Assembly (NCBI RefSeq): GCF_019649055.1
Contig: NW_026570266.1
Location: forward strand, 248,001-312,000
Length of the DNA stretch: 64,000 nt
Source: Paramacrobiotus metropolitanus
Lineage: Eukaryota; Tardigrada; Eutardigrada; Parachela; Macrobiotidae
Direction of reading: 5' to 3'
In this document: positions 1-10,579 of the stretch, one piece after another
Layout of the letters: each line of letters begins with the position of its first letter
Position numbering within the stretch: the first letter of the stretch is position 1
The notes under the pieces: generated by a model
What the model was told of the DNA's origin: nothing
Seen by the model: only the letters and a program-made list of their open reading frames with translations
Databases searched by the model: none
Translations under genes and position numbers: made by a program

Positions 1-289
1 TACCGGCACCCTTGGTTGTTCTTTTACCTGACTTTGGAAATCACGCATTTGCCGTCTGCAAACGTACTGTTTATGTGACGCGGTAGTTTCTAGTGGACGG
101 AGCCTAAACCATGTGAAATCTAAAATTCCCTAAAGGCACATTCTTAGGGTAGTAACGGTACCGACTTGCTTACTTTGAGCAGCGAAAAATTTCGTGTATG
201 TCCAAATACGAGAAAATGCGTGCTACCATTTCGATGGGCAAAGTGTGAAACGGGCACAGGGAGTGGCTTTCCTTGATGAGTGCTTGCAT
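1..289 (-). CDS. F-box family gene, 5' part, cut by window edge
   Basis: Exon 1 runs from the ATG at 289 down to 174, 116 nt ending in phase 2, followed by a GTAAGC donor. It encodes MQALIKESHSL and then CPFHTLPIEMVARIF...SYLDI, the first half of an F-box, a substrate-adaptor domain that binds Skp1 in SCF ubiquitin ligases. About 105 nt further, at 63, an AG-like acceptor context is followed by codons for VCRR, which is where every paralog in the cluster begins exon 2 (VCKRW). Beyond VCRR the similarity fades, so exon 2 may be decayed. The start MQAL is shared with the broken copy at 58,475. It is the only family member on the minus strand and is divergently arranged with the gene at 1,099. 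Exon 1 is a firm call; intactness of the gene cannot be judged from this window. Confidence 0.6.
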
Positions 290-734
290 TATGCGAACTT
301 GATGGCAAACCCGGTCATACAAATAATCGATTCGATCTTTGGCTAAAATGGGATCGAGATAATCTCAGGCGAACCGCAACAGCCTTAGTGTTGCAAAACC
401 TTGAAAATAATATCTGTTGCCAACAAAATTTTGCTCTTCGTACATGTTAAACTACTGGACGAGTGGCAGAACTACCGGTAATTTAGCAAGGCTGTAGTAA
501 ACAGTGCAAGAATGCAAGTGCACAAAACATGTATTAATTTTGTTTGTTGTACGGTCCAATGCAATCGGTGTTGGGTACGTACCGTACAACGAGCAATACT
601 GAGACAACGCAGTGATATTAAACGTCGCCGTTAAGTTTAACATCGTCGTCAAAGCCGACAGCTGCAGGGCAGGCATAACAGCAGAAGTTTAGAGCATGTA
701 CGTTAGCTAAATATACGCGCTCCTAACAACATGT

Positions 735-773
735 TGATCACGCAACGTTCACGATATAAATGCCGTGATCTGC
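735..773. promoter_or_regulatory. Palindromic ATCACG/CGTGAT motif, copy 1
   Basis: A 39-bp block starts TGATCACGCAACGTTCACG and ends TGCCGTGATCTGC, so outer ATCACG and CGTGAT half-sites form an imperfect palindrome. It lies between the divergent F-box genes whose start codons are at 289 (minus) and 1,099 (plus). Four related copies precede other genes of the family, which suggests a shared promoter element. The factor that binds it is unknown. Confidence 0.5.
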
Positions 774-963
774 TTGCAAAACTATTAATAGTCAGGAAGC
801 AGCACTTTTAAACAGATACCCTTACCTTAATCTGCCGCAGCCAACTGGAAAAAGCGCAGCACTACGCAGGTATTGTAAGATTGCATGATCTGCATGTACG
901 GTAAATTGTCGTTTGTATGGTTGATAGATGTAATTGTTCTTTCTTTTTGCGTATTTTGCACTG

Positions 964-969
964 TATAAA
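964..969 (+). promoter_or_regulatory. TATA box candidate, F-box gene A
   Basis: TATAAA lies 135 bp before the chosen start codon at 1,099. The paralog at 6,272 has the same TATAAATG context at 6,144, at the same relative distance. The position relative to the true transcription start is not known. Confidence 0.4.
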
Positions 970-1098
970 TGCAATCGGGTAGCAAGTGAGGGTCACACTC
1001 GCACTGTTTATAGGTTTCCCTCAACACCCAAACAGGATTTCTTGTCAGCAAGTTCCTGTGAGTCGTGGAGCAACGCTGTGTACGCCTTGGGTCCGATA

Positions 1099-2367
1099 AT
1101 GCAGGACTCTTGCGAATCCGCAGACAACCAGCGCCTGTGCCCAGCCCACACTTTACCGATTGAACTCGTAGCCCGCATTTTTTCTTTCCTGGATATATTT
1201 GACATCTCACTTTGCTCTGCGTAAGTCAGCCGAGTGTGACCGAGTAAAAATTCCGGCTCAACAATTAATTTCGATTATTTATAATGCAAGCACCATATCC
1301 GTTGTTATTGTATCACAGAGTATGCAGGCGATGGGAAGTTATCGCTAAGAATTCTCCATTGGTCGGCAAAATTGTCATCGTCGATCTCAAGAAATGGCGT
1401 AATAACCGCTGTGATGAATATACGTGTCCAGAATGGCGGATAACCGGAAACAAAGAACTGAGAGGAGAACGTCTGCTGAAGCATTTCATCACACTAGCCA
1501 CACGCCACGTGGTTTTACGCTGGCCTCTGGACTCTTCCCTACCAGAACCGAAGTTATGCATAAGTCATCCGGATCAAAACCCTGATATGTTCAGCACACA
1601 CTATCACTGCAATTACAGCGGTTCGATCGATCTGGACGTCATCACGGAGATTCTTCAGCGGCTACAGCGCAGTCTTGGCAACGTGATCGTATCGCTAACG
1701 TTGCAAAATGTAAAGCTCTGCACAAATGATATGGCTCTGGTTCCCCATAGTTTTCCCATGGTGCACTACAGTCATGTCCAGGTTTACTGCCATATCAAAC
1801 CCAGCGACTATGGACACTATCCCAAGCCGATTGTTCTGCGCGTTGAGATTGATCGGAAAACTCTGAAGGGAGACGACCTTGAGCCCCTCAAGGATGCATG
1901 TATGAACTACATATGTTTTCGTTACTTTAATCTTTTTTTGCCTGCGTTGTCACCAGAGGAACAAACTTGCATGGATAGAGTGCTGCGGTCACATCAGAAA
2001 TTCGATGTTTTAACCAACTGGAACGGGTAAACTACCAAGTGTTTTCCAGACAGAACCCCATAGAAACTTCAAACGGTTCTGCTATTTTAGATATTTCGGT
2101 CGGCATATGAGATGGGAAAATACCCTAGCGGATATGCAGTTAACCATGAATGAAATCCGCACCTATCCCTTGTGGCAGCAGTACCTTGCTCGCGACCTCT
2201 TGCAGTACCATCCACTTGACAGCAGCGAAACTCCAGCGAACGCACAGTCCGGTCGCAGTGCTGTGCAAAGAGTGCTGGGACCATTTAAGCGGGAGTATAC
2301 TGAGAGCACGTGGATGTCTTGTAATTTTACGGAAGGAACCACGAGCGTGCCACCGCCGTTTTGGTGA
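1099..2367 (+). CDS. F-box family protein A, three exons, intact
   Basis: Exons are 1,099-1,220, 1,319-2,026 and 2,091-2,367, with both introns in phase 2 and GT-AG ends, giving about 368 residues. Exon 1 encodes CPAHTLPIELVARIFSFLDIFDIS and exon 2 opens with VCRRWEVIAKNSPLV, which together make a complete F-box. F-box proteins recruit substrates to SCF ubiquitin ligases through Skp1; that role is inferred from the domain. The rest of exon 2 has the family body (LRWPLD, VSLTLQNVKL) and exon 3 has the conserved RTYPLWQQYLARDLLQYHP block, ending in a tryptophan just before the stop. The conserved C-terminal half is presumably a substrate-binding region, but I do not recognise it. The ATG at 1,099 was chosen because the paralogs start in the same place; an open frame does continue upstream to 934. 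Confidence 0.85.
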
Positions 2368-2615
2368 GCATAATTACGGACACTAGAAGAAAGTGGAGAC
2401 ATGTTTCGTTTTGGAGTAGCAAGCGAATAGATGGGTGCACGCGTACCTTTTTACCGTATATCTGGAAGTATCTGTATGTGCAGACAGACACTGGCAGAGT
2501 AGCCTGTTCTACAATAATATCGTAGTCTACGGTTAACACCGGTTATAGTCCGGGCGTATTTATTTTCCAGATGTATTTATTTACGAAACACATATAGTGA
2601 CAGTTTTTACTATAG

Positions 2616-2909
2616 CAGAACCCAGTATTTGCCTTGTTCAAAGCTGAGGACTTTTCAAAAGACAGACTGGTGAAAGACAACTTGGAGCTCGACAGCTTTG
2701 AGTTTTGGAAGCAAAGACGCAATATTTTCCCAGAATTGCACAAGGTGGCAATGTGTATCGCCAGCGCACCGGCAACCAGCACACCAGTGGAAAGGGTATT
2801 TTCCACCGCCGGAATAGCAACATCGGGAAAAAGGAACAGGCTAAGCGGACTGCGGCTCGAAATGGAGGTTTTACTGCAGCGAAATTACAAGTTATTGGAG
2901 ATCGACTGA
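2616..2909 (+). mobile_element. hAT transposase C-terminal fragment
   Basis: A 97-codon open stretch encodes FWKQRRNIFPELHKVAMCIAS, then PATSTPVERVFSTAG, then KRNRLSG. This is the dimerisation motif found at the C-terminus of hAT-family DNA transposases. An in-frame stop lies just upstream at 2,613-2,615, and no catalytic part, TIR or 8-bp duplication was found nearby. It is therefore a decayed fragment left downstream of gene A. The protein-level match is strong for its length. Confidence 0.8.
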
Positions 2910-3314
2910 TTTTCCTGCCTGTTTTCTATTTTCCATTTTTATGTTTCATTTTTTCACTTTCTTAAATTTGTTCTCTTTCTGAGTATTTCATTCTTTGCTG
3001 TTTCGTTTTTTTCTTAGCACGGGAGTTTCACCCGGGGTCTCCATGTAGCCAACGGTTCTCCTGATCTTGTAATGATAATAAATAACGCTGCTCTGTTCTC
3101 TCATGACGTGTTACATGACGTTCCTGTGCTTTCGCAAGGCTTTCTTAAAAAATTTGTGTAATAAAAAAGGTCTACAAGTATATAGCTTAACAGTTTTTTT
3201 GTAAAATGGGAAGAGTATTGGACCGTGGGTAGTAGCTGCACCATTTAGCAGCATTTCCTCCTACCAGTCAAATAAATTTTAATTATAAATTTGCTTAAGC
3301 AAAATAATATCAAA
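2910..3314. other. No gene seen; low-complexity, AT-rich
   Basis: T-rich and AT-rich sequence between the hAT remnant and the hairpin region. AATAAA-like strings occur near 3,077, but nothing links them firmly to a gene. Confidence 0.4.
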
Positions 3315-3378
3315 TTTTAATTAAGCTGGAGCATAATTAAAATTGAGCAATTTTAATTATGCTCCAGCTTAATTAAAA
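3315..3378. repeat. Perfect 31-bp AT-rich inverted repeat
   Basis: The arm 3,315-3,345 is exactly the reverse complement of 3,348-3,378, with two bases between them. The shared core is AAGCTGGAGCATAATTA. The arms can form a long cruciform or hairpin. It may be the centre of a palindromic MITE. Confidence 0.85.
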
Positions 3379-3401
3379 CTATCCTAATTTTAATTTTGCT
3401 G

Positions 3402-3436
3402 ATCATAATTCAAATTGGTTGATTTTGAATTATGAT
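3402..3436. repeat. Second AT-rich inverted repeat, 13-bp arms
   Basis: ATCATAATTCAAA at 3,402-3,414 is inverted at 3,424-3,436 across a 9-nt loop. Further related AT-rich words continue to about 3,480. It adjoins the 31-bp palindrome and is probably part of the same element. Confidence 0.7.
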
Positions 3437-3489
3437 GAGCTTAATTCAAATTATAAGCAAAATAATTATGATCAGTTTAATTATCACTA

Positions 3490-4380
3490 CAAGCGATGAT
3501 TTGCTGTTAAAATCTTAACCGACCTAACACACTTTTGCAACTACTGTAAGCTTTACATATTTGTTCAAGTGGAAAACGCTTTATGACATGTCATTAACTT
3601 GCTTTGTCATGTTTGTTAGACACAGAAACGTTGTGCAGCATCAAATTAAATTTATTTCTGGAATGATTGATTCGTTAAATCAATGAACAGCCAGCGTTCT
3701 GACCTGTACCTTCTGTGGCGATTTTTCGCTTTCCATACCGACATTAACATTACAGGTTTAATATAATATCAGAATAGTGCTTCCTTTTTAGCTTTAGCTT
3801 CAAGGCGCGACTTCCGTTCATTTCGCTTTAGAAATACAAAGTGTGTACGTGAACCTGGTTTTCCTTCAAAGCAGCTGGAGGTAAAAGCAAGTGCAGTCTT
3901 GTAATACGCTACTAGCCACTAGCTGAGGGCATAGCGTAGTGTGCCGTCAACGCTGAGGCCATTCGAGGGGGAATTCCTGTTTAGGTACCGGTGAGTATGT
4001 CGCACGAAACTCGATCAGTATGCCGCCACCACCCTGATAACCTGCTATTGACGACTCTCGGTGCCACATCTGGTGTCACTTTCAAGTTTCTCCCGTTGCC
4101 GATCAAATGGTTAAGTAGTCTTTGTAGCAATGGATATTCATTAAAAGAACTGCGCAGCTTAGATGGTTTGTTTTCGTTTTATAAGTATTGCTGTGTTTTC
4201 GTCCTAGAATTAACGATGCTAGTTTGTTGAAATTGTATAATACCAATTTTAAGTGCATTTGGGAATTTACCGTAAGCCTATTAAAACATATTCTCTTGAC
4301 CGTGAGCAATCAATACAGTAAGTATTTGCAACTTACTGTTTTACTGCAGAATAGAAAGGATGCGCAGAGTCAAAACGCGG
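3490..4380. other. No gene seen
   Basis: Unique-looking sequence. Short open frames, such as 3,991-4,230, have no recognisable domain, conserved start context or splice partner, so none is called. Confidence 0.3.
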
Positions 4381-4385
4381 ACTTA

Positions 4386-4476
4386 CATCGAGCAACAGCG
4401 ACTTACATCGAAGCTCGAAATAGGCGTACCAAGTTCCAATTGGCTGGGCTTCGATGTAAGTCGCTTTTTGCTCGAT
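4386..4476. repeat. Long hairpin with about 28-bp arms
   Basis: AGCGACTTACATCGAAGC at 4,397-4,414 is perfectly inverted at 4,448-4,465. The pairing extends outward with small mismatches through CATCGAGCAA and TTGCTCGATG. The loop is about 33 nt. GACTTACATCGA also occurs directly repeated just upstream. It is likely a small MITE or palindromic repeat. Confidence 0.75.
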
Positions 4477-4479
4477 GAA

Positions 4480-5850
4480 CATGGGCGTACCTTGTAACGG
4501 GTCTAAGCGACGCCCAGGTACTTACAAACTTCGCTTTTCCGCGATTTTTATTGGTGGGTCAGCATTATGAGTTAGATCGAGGCTGCCCACCGCCAATAGC
4601 AAAATTCAAAAGCACGTGATTGTTTCTCCATGCTTTGGGCTGACATCGACGGTTAAACAGTAAAACGACAGGGTTTTCCGTCCTTTTTTAAGTTTTTTTT
4701 AAATCATGCCTTTTCGTTTGTTATTGAAATTAGAAGTAGAAAACTGATATACATATATAGTGCAGGGAAGCCTGTGTCTGGGAATCCAGATTAGACTATG
4801 CGGTATCAGTGTTTGGCCAGGTGCGCCTCTGTTACAAATTGTTTGTTTTCTGATTATCTTTTAATTTAATTTCAAATCCCATTGCAGCTGACTGGCGTAC
4901 TACAATTGATTCGGAGCTTGCCAAAAGGTTCGCGAATCCCTGTGGCTGTCTCTAACAATTTGTGGTGTAGCTTGTCGTGTATAGCTGCCGTCGTATCGCA
5001 GGGACCCCTGCGCGCTGGCTACCCAGCTGTTGGTGCTATTTACAGTTTACTGTGTACTGTGCTTGAGTTTTTAACCTGGTTCCATACCCGACTACAATTT
5101 ATGCTGCTAGACAGCCTTCCATGGTAAGCCAGAATTTATTTTTATTATCATGTCAATTCATCATTTTTGATGTTTCGTCCGGATTTATGACAGCACATTG
5201 TATACGTACTTTGCTTAACCGCGTGGCTGGTTCTCGCTTTGTTCTGGCTACCCAGAAATATTGTTTTACCGTATTTCTTTTATATATTTTAGCTTAAAAT
5301 AATAGTGCGTAGATATTCCCAATCCACCTTGTTTTGGTGCTTTCCAACAGATTATATGGCATTATTTAACTTTTAGAAATGTGATGTTACAATTTTACGA
5401 ATTTAGTAGCATAATGTCAGCACGCATAATGTCAGTCTGTATGTCATGACTGTTGTGCGCATGCGGTCGCGTTTAGCCCGTACACACATACATGCAAGAC
5501 GTGTAAACGGGCGCGGTTTTGCGTTCGATGTCTGTATGTCAAGGGTGAAAAACGTTGTAAGTAAGTCCGCGTTTGAACTCTGCGCATTTAATATAATATA
5601 AATCCGTATGCACATTGTGTGAGCCAACGAAAAATACAAAAATTTTAATTCCTAAGCGGAAAGAGCTAATTCGACTTTTCCGTGTCCTCCATTGTTTCCT
5701 AAATCGATGCCGGGTTTTTCCGCTGTTTGTTTACAACAGCAGCCATTGTTGTTTTCGGCCATGGGTGATTCGCACTCTGCTCGAAATACTGTGCATATCG
5801 TACAACATAGAGTAATTTTAGTAAGCAGCGCACTGTATCACACATTATTG
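4480..5850. other. No gene recognised
   Basis: Short open frames, such as 4,882-5,127 and the minus-strand 5,403-5,639, have no domain or family match and no splice signals tying them to neighbours. I see no repeat structure of note here. Confidence 0.3.
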
Positions 5851-6271
5851 TAAGCGCTCTACGAGCAATACTAGGGCAACGCAGTGATAAGTCGCTGTAG
5901 TTATAACGTAGTCGCCGTAGCAGTAGTTATAACTAAGCGCATCTAACAACATGATGATCACGCAACGTTCACGACATAACTGGCGTGATCTGCTGACAAA
6001 ACTAATAGCAGGGGGCAAGCAGCACGCCTGCACACAACCGTAAAAACGTGCAGCATAATGCAGGTATTGTAGAGCTCCTTGTGAACTGCCGTTTGTGAAA
6101 CTTTAATACATTTTCTTATTCTTGATTTGCGCAGTGTCCACTATATAAATGTATTTGGGCAACAAGCCAGGGTCACGCTCGATCAGTTTATAGATTTCCC
6201 TTACCTAGCAGGATTTCTTGTCAGCCAGTTCTGTGAGCTGTACAGCACGTTGTGTGCGCACTGTATCCGAT
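5850..6271 (+). repeat. Duplicated upstream region of F-box gene B
   Basis: This stretch is similar to about 580-1,098 upstream of gene A. Shared blocks include ACGAGCAATACT, AACGCAGTGATA, CTAACAACATG, the palindromic motif, the TATA box and the GGGTCAC leader. It shows that genes A and B arose by a segmental duplication that included promoter DNA. Confidence 0.65.
5955..5993. promoter_or_regulatory. Palindromic ATCACG/CGTGAT motif, copy 2
   Basis: Begins TGATCACGCAACGTTCACG and ends TGGCGTGATCTGC. It lies about 280 bp before the exon 1 of gene B and is nearly identical to copy 1, as expected from the local duplication. Confidence 0.5.
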
Positions 6272-6624
6272 ACGCAGAATTTTTGCGAAATCGCTGACCA
6301 CCAGCGCCTGCGCCCAGCCCACACATTACCGATGGAACTCGTAGCCCTCATCTTCCTTTTCCTCGATATATTTGCCATTTCATACAGCTCAGAGTAAGTC
6401 AATCGGTCTAATCAAATAAAATTTCCAGTTCAACACTCAGTTTTTACTTTTTGCGAAAATACAAGCACCATAAACCGGTATTATCGTATCGTAGATACTG
6501 CAGCCAATGGGAAGTCATGGCTGAAAATTCCCCGTTAGTTCACAAAGTTGTCGTCGTCGATCTCAAGAAATGGTATAATCGACCGAAGCGTAGCGAAGGT
6601 CCTCTATGTTCAGCGTTCATGAAA

Positions 6625-6900
6625 AATGTGGTGTCTGTCGGTCACCGCCATCTGTTGCACGTGTGCGCGGCGTATTTACTGTGAAATGCACGTATGCGCG
6701 CTGGCCGTATATACTCAAGGCGAGTGCAAACGGTGGTGTCTGTCGGTCACCGCCATCTAATGCACATATGCGCGGTCTTTGCGCTGTCAAATGCACGTAG
6801 GCGCGCTGGCCGTATACACTCATGCAAGGCGAGTGCAAACGGTGGTGTCTGTCGGTCACCGCCATCTGGTGAACATATGCGCGGTATTCCTACTATTAAA
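6625..6900. repeat. Minisatellite of about 107-bp units
   Basis: The word GTGTCTGTCGGTCACCGCCA starts at 6,631, 6,736 and 6,845, giving periods of 105 and 109 bp. Units also share GCACATATGCGCGG and GCGCGCTGGCCGTATA. More degenerate copies of GGTCACCGCCA continue to about 7,260. The open frames seen across it on both strands are by-products of the repeat. Confidence 0.8.
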
Positions 6901-7269
6901 CTGCATACATACACGGTCACCCACCGCCATCCAATGCATATTTTTTACGGTCACCACATACTGTGAAACGGACACATGCACGGACCCAATACTATCAAAA
7001 ACCAGAAATGCTGGCTGGTCGTATATGCTAGGGCCGCGTGTAAAATGCGGTGTCTGCTGGTCACCATCTCTCTATATAAGGTGTCCAGAGGCGCGGTAGC
7101 CGTATAAAAATTCTGTGCTGCCTACTGGCGTTTAGAAGAATGACATATTTATCTCTTTGATAATTCAAGGTAAGCATTAATTTCTGTATTCCTATCTTAA
7201 CACAACACATACTTTGCAGTTTGCATTGTGTTTGTCCATCGGTCACCGCCACCCTACTTAAAAGGGCAA

Positions 7270-8045
7270 AAGGCGCAGTGTCCATTTGTTCTCGAGGCTT
7301 GTGGCTACCGTAAAGTGGTTTTTCGGTAACCGATACAACGGTACTCTCTTGCCTTTGCACTATTTGCTGCTTAAAATCATTACCTTCTGAATAATGTAAC
7401 CGCTCCACGAAACTGGGACACAAAGTCTGGAAGTCCGGAAATAGTCATATACTCATAGCTGCTTGGTTTGACTAGCGCACTGCCGGCATGCCCAAGCTGC
7501 ATCCTGATCTGACCGTAGGTAGTGCAATTTCATGGAGTGCCGCAGCAGTTTAACGTGCAAATAATCCTAAAATCGCATCTTACAGCTACTTCATCTGGAA
7601 AATATTTTGGTATTTCGCCGGAAAAGTAACCGCCATCTATTCGAATGGCGACCGAGCAAAACAAACAAGAAACTGAAAATTGAAGAAAAGAAAGAAATTT
7701 GGAATTTCCATTAAATATTGTCCAGAAACACGTCTAGAGCCGGCCGGTTAGACCATGCATCCGCCGCCCCAGAAGGACGTTCATCGTAACTGAGACCGTT
7801 AATACGAGTACATGTCCCTCCAAGTAGGCTTTAGTTTTGCACAATGTTTTTCAATATGACCGGCAAAAATATCCAACTCAAAACTTTTGCCATATTCCGA
7901 GAACACCGGAATATTGATCTGCCTGGAAGACCTCACCGGTCTCATGGTTGTAATCTACAGACACGGTACATAGTATATACTTTAAAATTGTAACATTCAT
8001 TTTACAAATTTTTGATACCAAGTAGATAAAAAATATTTATAAATT
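7270..8045. other. Interior of the insert, no gene seen
   Basis: No open frame with a recognisable domain and no repeat beyond the degenerate minisatellite tail. The minus-strand frame at 7,061-7,423 has no family match. Confidence 0.3.
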
Positions 8046-9070
8046 TACTCCTACGCTTCGGTCATACAGTGCCCGCCGAAAGCGAGTGCACTTTCCTAGT
8101 AACAATTGTTCGGCGCCCATTGAACGGCAGACAACCGGAAGTAAGGAGCGGAAAGGCGAACGTCTGCTGAAACGCCTCATCACACTAGCCACACGCCACG
8201 TGGTATTGCGCTGGCCACTGGACTCTTGTCCACCGGAAGTGTCATTTGTCATAGACGAGCCCGACCGAAATCCGGATATGTTCGACACCACCTATCACTG
8301 CGACTACAGCGGTGATCCGGTGGGTCTGGAAGACATCATAGAGATTCTTCAGCGGCTGCAGAGCAGTTTTGGCAACACCATCTTAGCGCTGACGGTGCAG
8401 AATGTAAAGTTCTACACAAATTACATGCGCGTAGTTCCCCATGGTTTTCCTACCGTGCATTACGAGAATGTCCAAATTTACTGCCATATCGAACCCAGCA
8501 GCTCTGGACACGATCCCAAGCCGATTGTTTTTCGTATTAAGATCGATCGGAAAACTCTCACGGGGAACGACCTTGAGCCGCTTAAGAATTTACCTCCCTA
8601 CGACATCAGTTTTCGTTACTTTAATCTTTTCTTGCCCGCGTTGTCGCCAGAGGAAGAAAGGTGCATGGACAGAGTGCTGCAGTCACATCAGAAAATCTAT
8701 CCGTTTATAAACTATTGGAATGGGTAACCAACTACTTGTTTTCCAGACAGCAAAACCGAAGAAACTTTAGATTAATGGGTTTGTTTTTAGGTATTTCGGT
8801 CGGCACTTGGAATGGGAAAGTACTATACCGGAAATGCAACTAACCATGGATGAAATGCACACTCATCCCTTGTGGCAGCAGTATCTTGCTCGCGACCTCT
8901 TGCAGTATTATCCCCTTGAAAATATCAGCGAGACTTCGGAAAATGCGCTTTGCGGTCGCAGTGCAATAAAAAGAGTGCTAGGACCATTTAAGCGGAAGTA
9001 TACAGAGTGCTCTTACACGACTTGTAGTTTTGCGGAAGAAACGACGAGCGTGCCGCCACCGCTCTGGTGA

Positions 9071-10086
9071 TATATTAGGCAAATATTGCCGACGCTATGG
9101 AAAGTGGAAACCTGTTTCTGATGGGAGTTTCAGTCTTTTCTCGCTGACCAACGCATTTTTTGCAGCTGAGGATGCAAAACGTTTTAAAAAATTTATTTCG
9201 CTTTATTTCAGCTTGTTTATTATACTGTATGATACTAAATTGTTGTTGTATGATACGAAATCAGAGATTTGAATGGATTGAATAGTAAAAACGAAAAATC
9301 AATGAACAACATTCGCGCTTTTCCTTTCCATGCCGCCATCAGTTTCCAGTTCGGCATTAATATTATTGGATCTAACAGTTCGGAACAGCGCTCATTAAAT
9401 AGCTTGAGCTCTTACAAACATGTCCGCGACCCGCGCAGCTTCATATCAGCAGCACTACATGTACGTGAACCTCCGTGTGCATAAAGCACTAAAGCAGATG
9501 TGAGGTGACCGCAAAGACGTGGACAATATTTGTTCAAGCCGAGAACAACGTGCAGTGTGTCGCAACGCTGACCCTATTACAAAATTATTGTAAGTTATTG
9601 GTTCGTTCGAAACAAATTTATATACTCGTATACGCTGTAGCAAACATAATTATTACTTCGTGAATGAAGTACCACTGGTGTGTTGACCTAATAATTCTTC
9701 TTTACTAGATTTCCATGCTGACAAGTCAAATTTTAATTACGTAATGTCTTCCACAATTTGACATGATTCGTTTTCATTAAAAACTCTGCGATACATTGTT
9801 GACAAATTAAACCGTATGGTACAGCGGTCATAGGTTGAACAAAATGAATACGAATTTGTACAGCTGTTTTAAAACACGCATCTGATAGAAATCATTTCCT
9901 ATTTTGAGGAAAACCGCCAGCATGTAAGCCAATAATTATGTAGATGGAAGCTGTACGGTAAAATTTGCCGCACGTACTGCTAATGCAAAGGCAATAATTA
10001 TGACTCATACACGCCGGCATGCCATCCCAGCTTAATAGCATGTAAGTTATACAGTATGCACCACTTATCCTGGGTGCATCATACCT
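9071..10086. other. No gene recognised
   Basis: Intergenic sequence between F-box genes B and C. Short frames on both strands show no domain or link to neighbours. Confidence 0.3.
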
Positions 10087-10125
10087 TGATCACGCAACCT
10101 GCACGACATAGCTGCCGTGATATGC
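10087..10125. promoter_or_regulatory. Palindromic ATCACG/CGTGAT motif, copy 3
   Basis: Begins TGATCACGCAAC, continues GCACGACATAGC and ends TGCCGTGATATGC. It lies 455 bp before the start codon of gene C. The flanks are not similar to copies 1 and 2, so conservation here suggests selection rather than recent duplication. Confidence 0.5.
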
Positions 10126-10579
10126 CAACCAGTAAGCAAAGATACCGACGATCATTCTTCAAGGACGTTGTACAGGGTAAAAAGCAGTAGGCTCACCAAG
10201 GCGGAAACCAGTCAGTGGCTCAGTGGTAATAAACATGCCATATATTCCCTTAAAAATTACACATTTTAATCCTTTCAGTCTCCATTGGTTTTGTTTCCGC
10301 AAATCTTCGTGTTGATTGCGTGAAGGCGACACCGTACCTCTTGCATTTACTGTATGAAAATCGAGTAAAGCTGAGTATTGTGATGAGTTAAAGTGCATCT
10401 GTTTCGTCCTGAGCATCGACTTCACCGTAAAAAATTCGATAGAGGCGACACCTTTTTATCGCACTGCTGCGAACAAGAGCCAAAACTGCATCGCTTTGGT
10501 GTAATCGTAGGAAACGTACGCGTCATCAAGATCTTTTAAAAACTCAGCCGGTACCTTGAATTTTATAAACTGGCTGTAG

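Larger units (their letters stand above)
6581..8062. mobile_element. 1.48-kb insert with 13-bp inverted ends
   Basis: GACCGAAGCGTAG at 6,581-6,593 is exactly inverted at 8,050-8,062, and the ends coincide with the point where exon 2 of F-box gene B is interrupted. The interior has no transposase, but its first part holds a tandem repeat. No clear target duplication was seen. It resembles a non-autonomous DNA transposon; the family is not recognised. Confidence 0.5.
6272..9070 (+). pseudogene. F-box family gene B, interrupted by an insertion
   Basis: Exon 1 aligns with gene A over the same 122 nt (6,272-6,393) and encodes HTLPMELVALIFLFLDIF before a GTAAGTC donor, but the position of gene A's start codon is ACG here. 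Exon 2 begins at 6,495 (SQWEVMAENSPLVHKVVVVD) and after about 85 nt runs into a 1.48-kb insert (6,581-8,062) that brings stops. Exon 2 resumes after 8,062 and is open to 8,723 (ERLLKRLITLATRHVVLRWPLD, LTVQNVKFYTNY). Exon 3, 8,791-9,070, is intact and ends PPLW-stop. The 3' half is well preserved, so the disruption is recent. Whether the 3' half is still expressed from another start cannot be told. Confidence 0.75.

Noticed and set aside
4882-5127. 81-residue plus-strand frame with hydrophobic stretches
   Set aside because: No domain, no conserved paralog and no splice context; indistinguishable from chance.
6617-7099. Open frames with repeated peptides such as GDRQTPPFAL
   Set aside because: They are translations of the 107-bp minisatellite on both strands and have no start or splice support.
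6613-7260. Possible CRISPR-like repeat array
   Set aside because: Period and unit length (105-109 bp, with most of each unit conserved) fit a minisatellite, and the setting is an animal genome.
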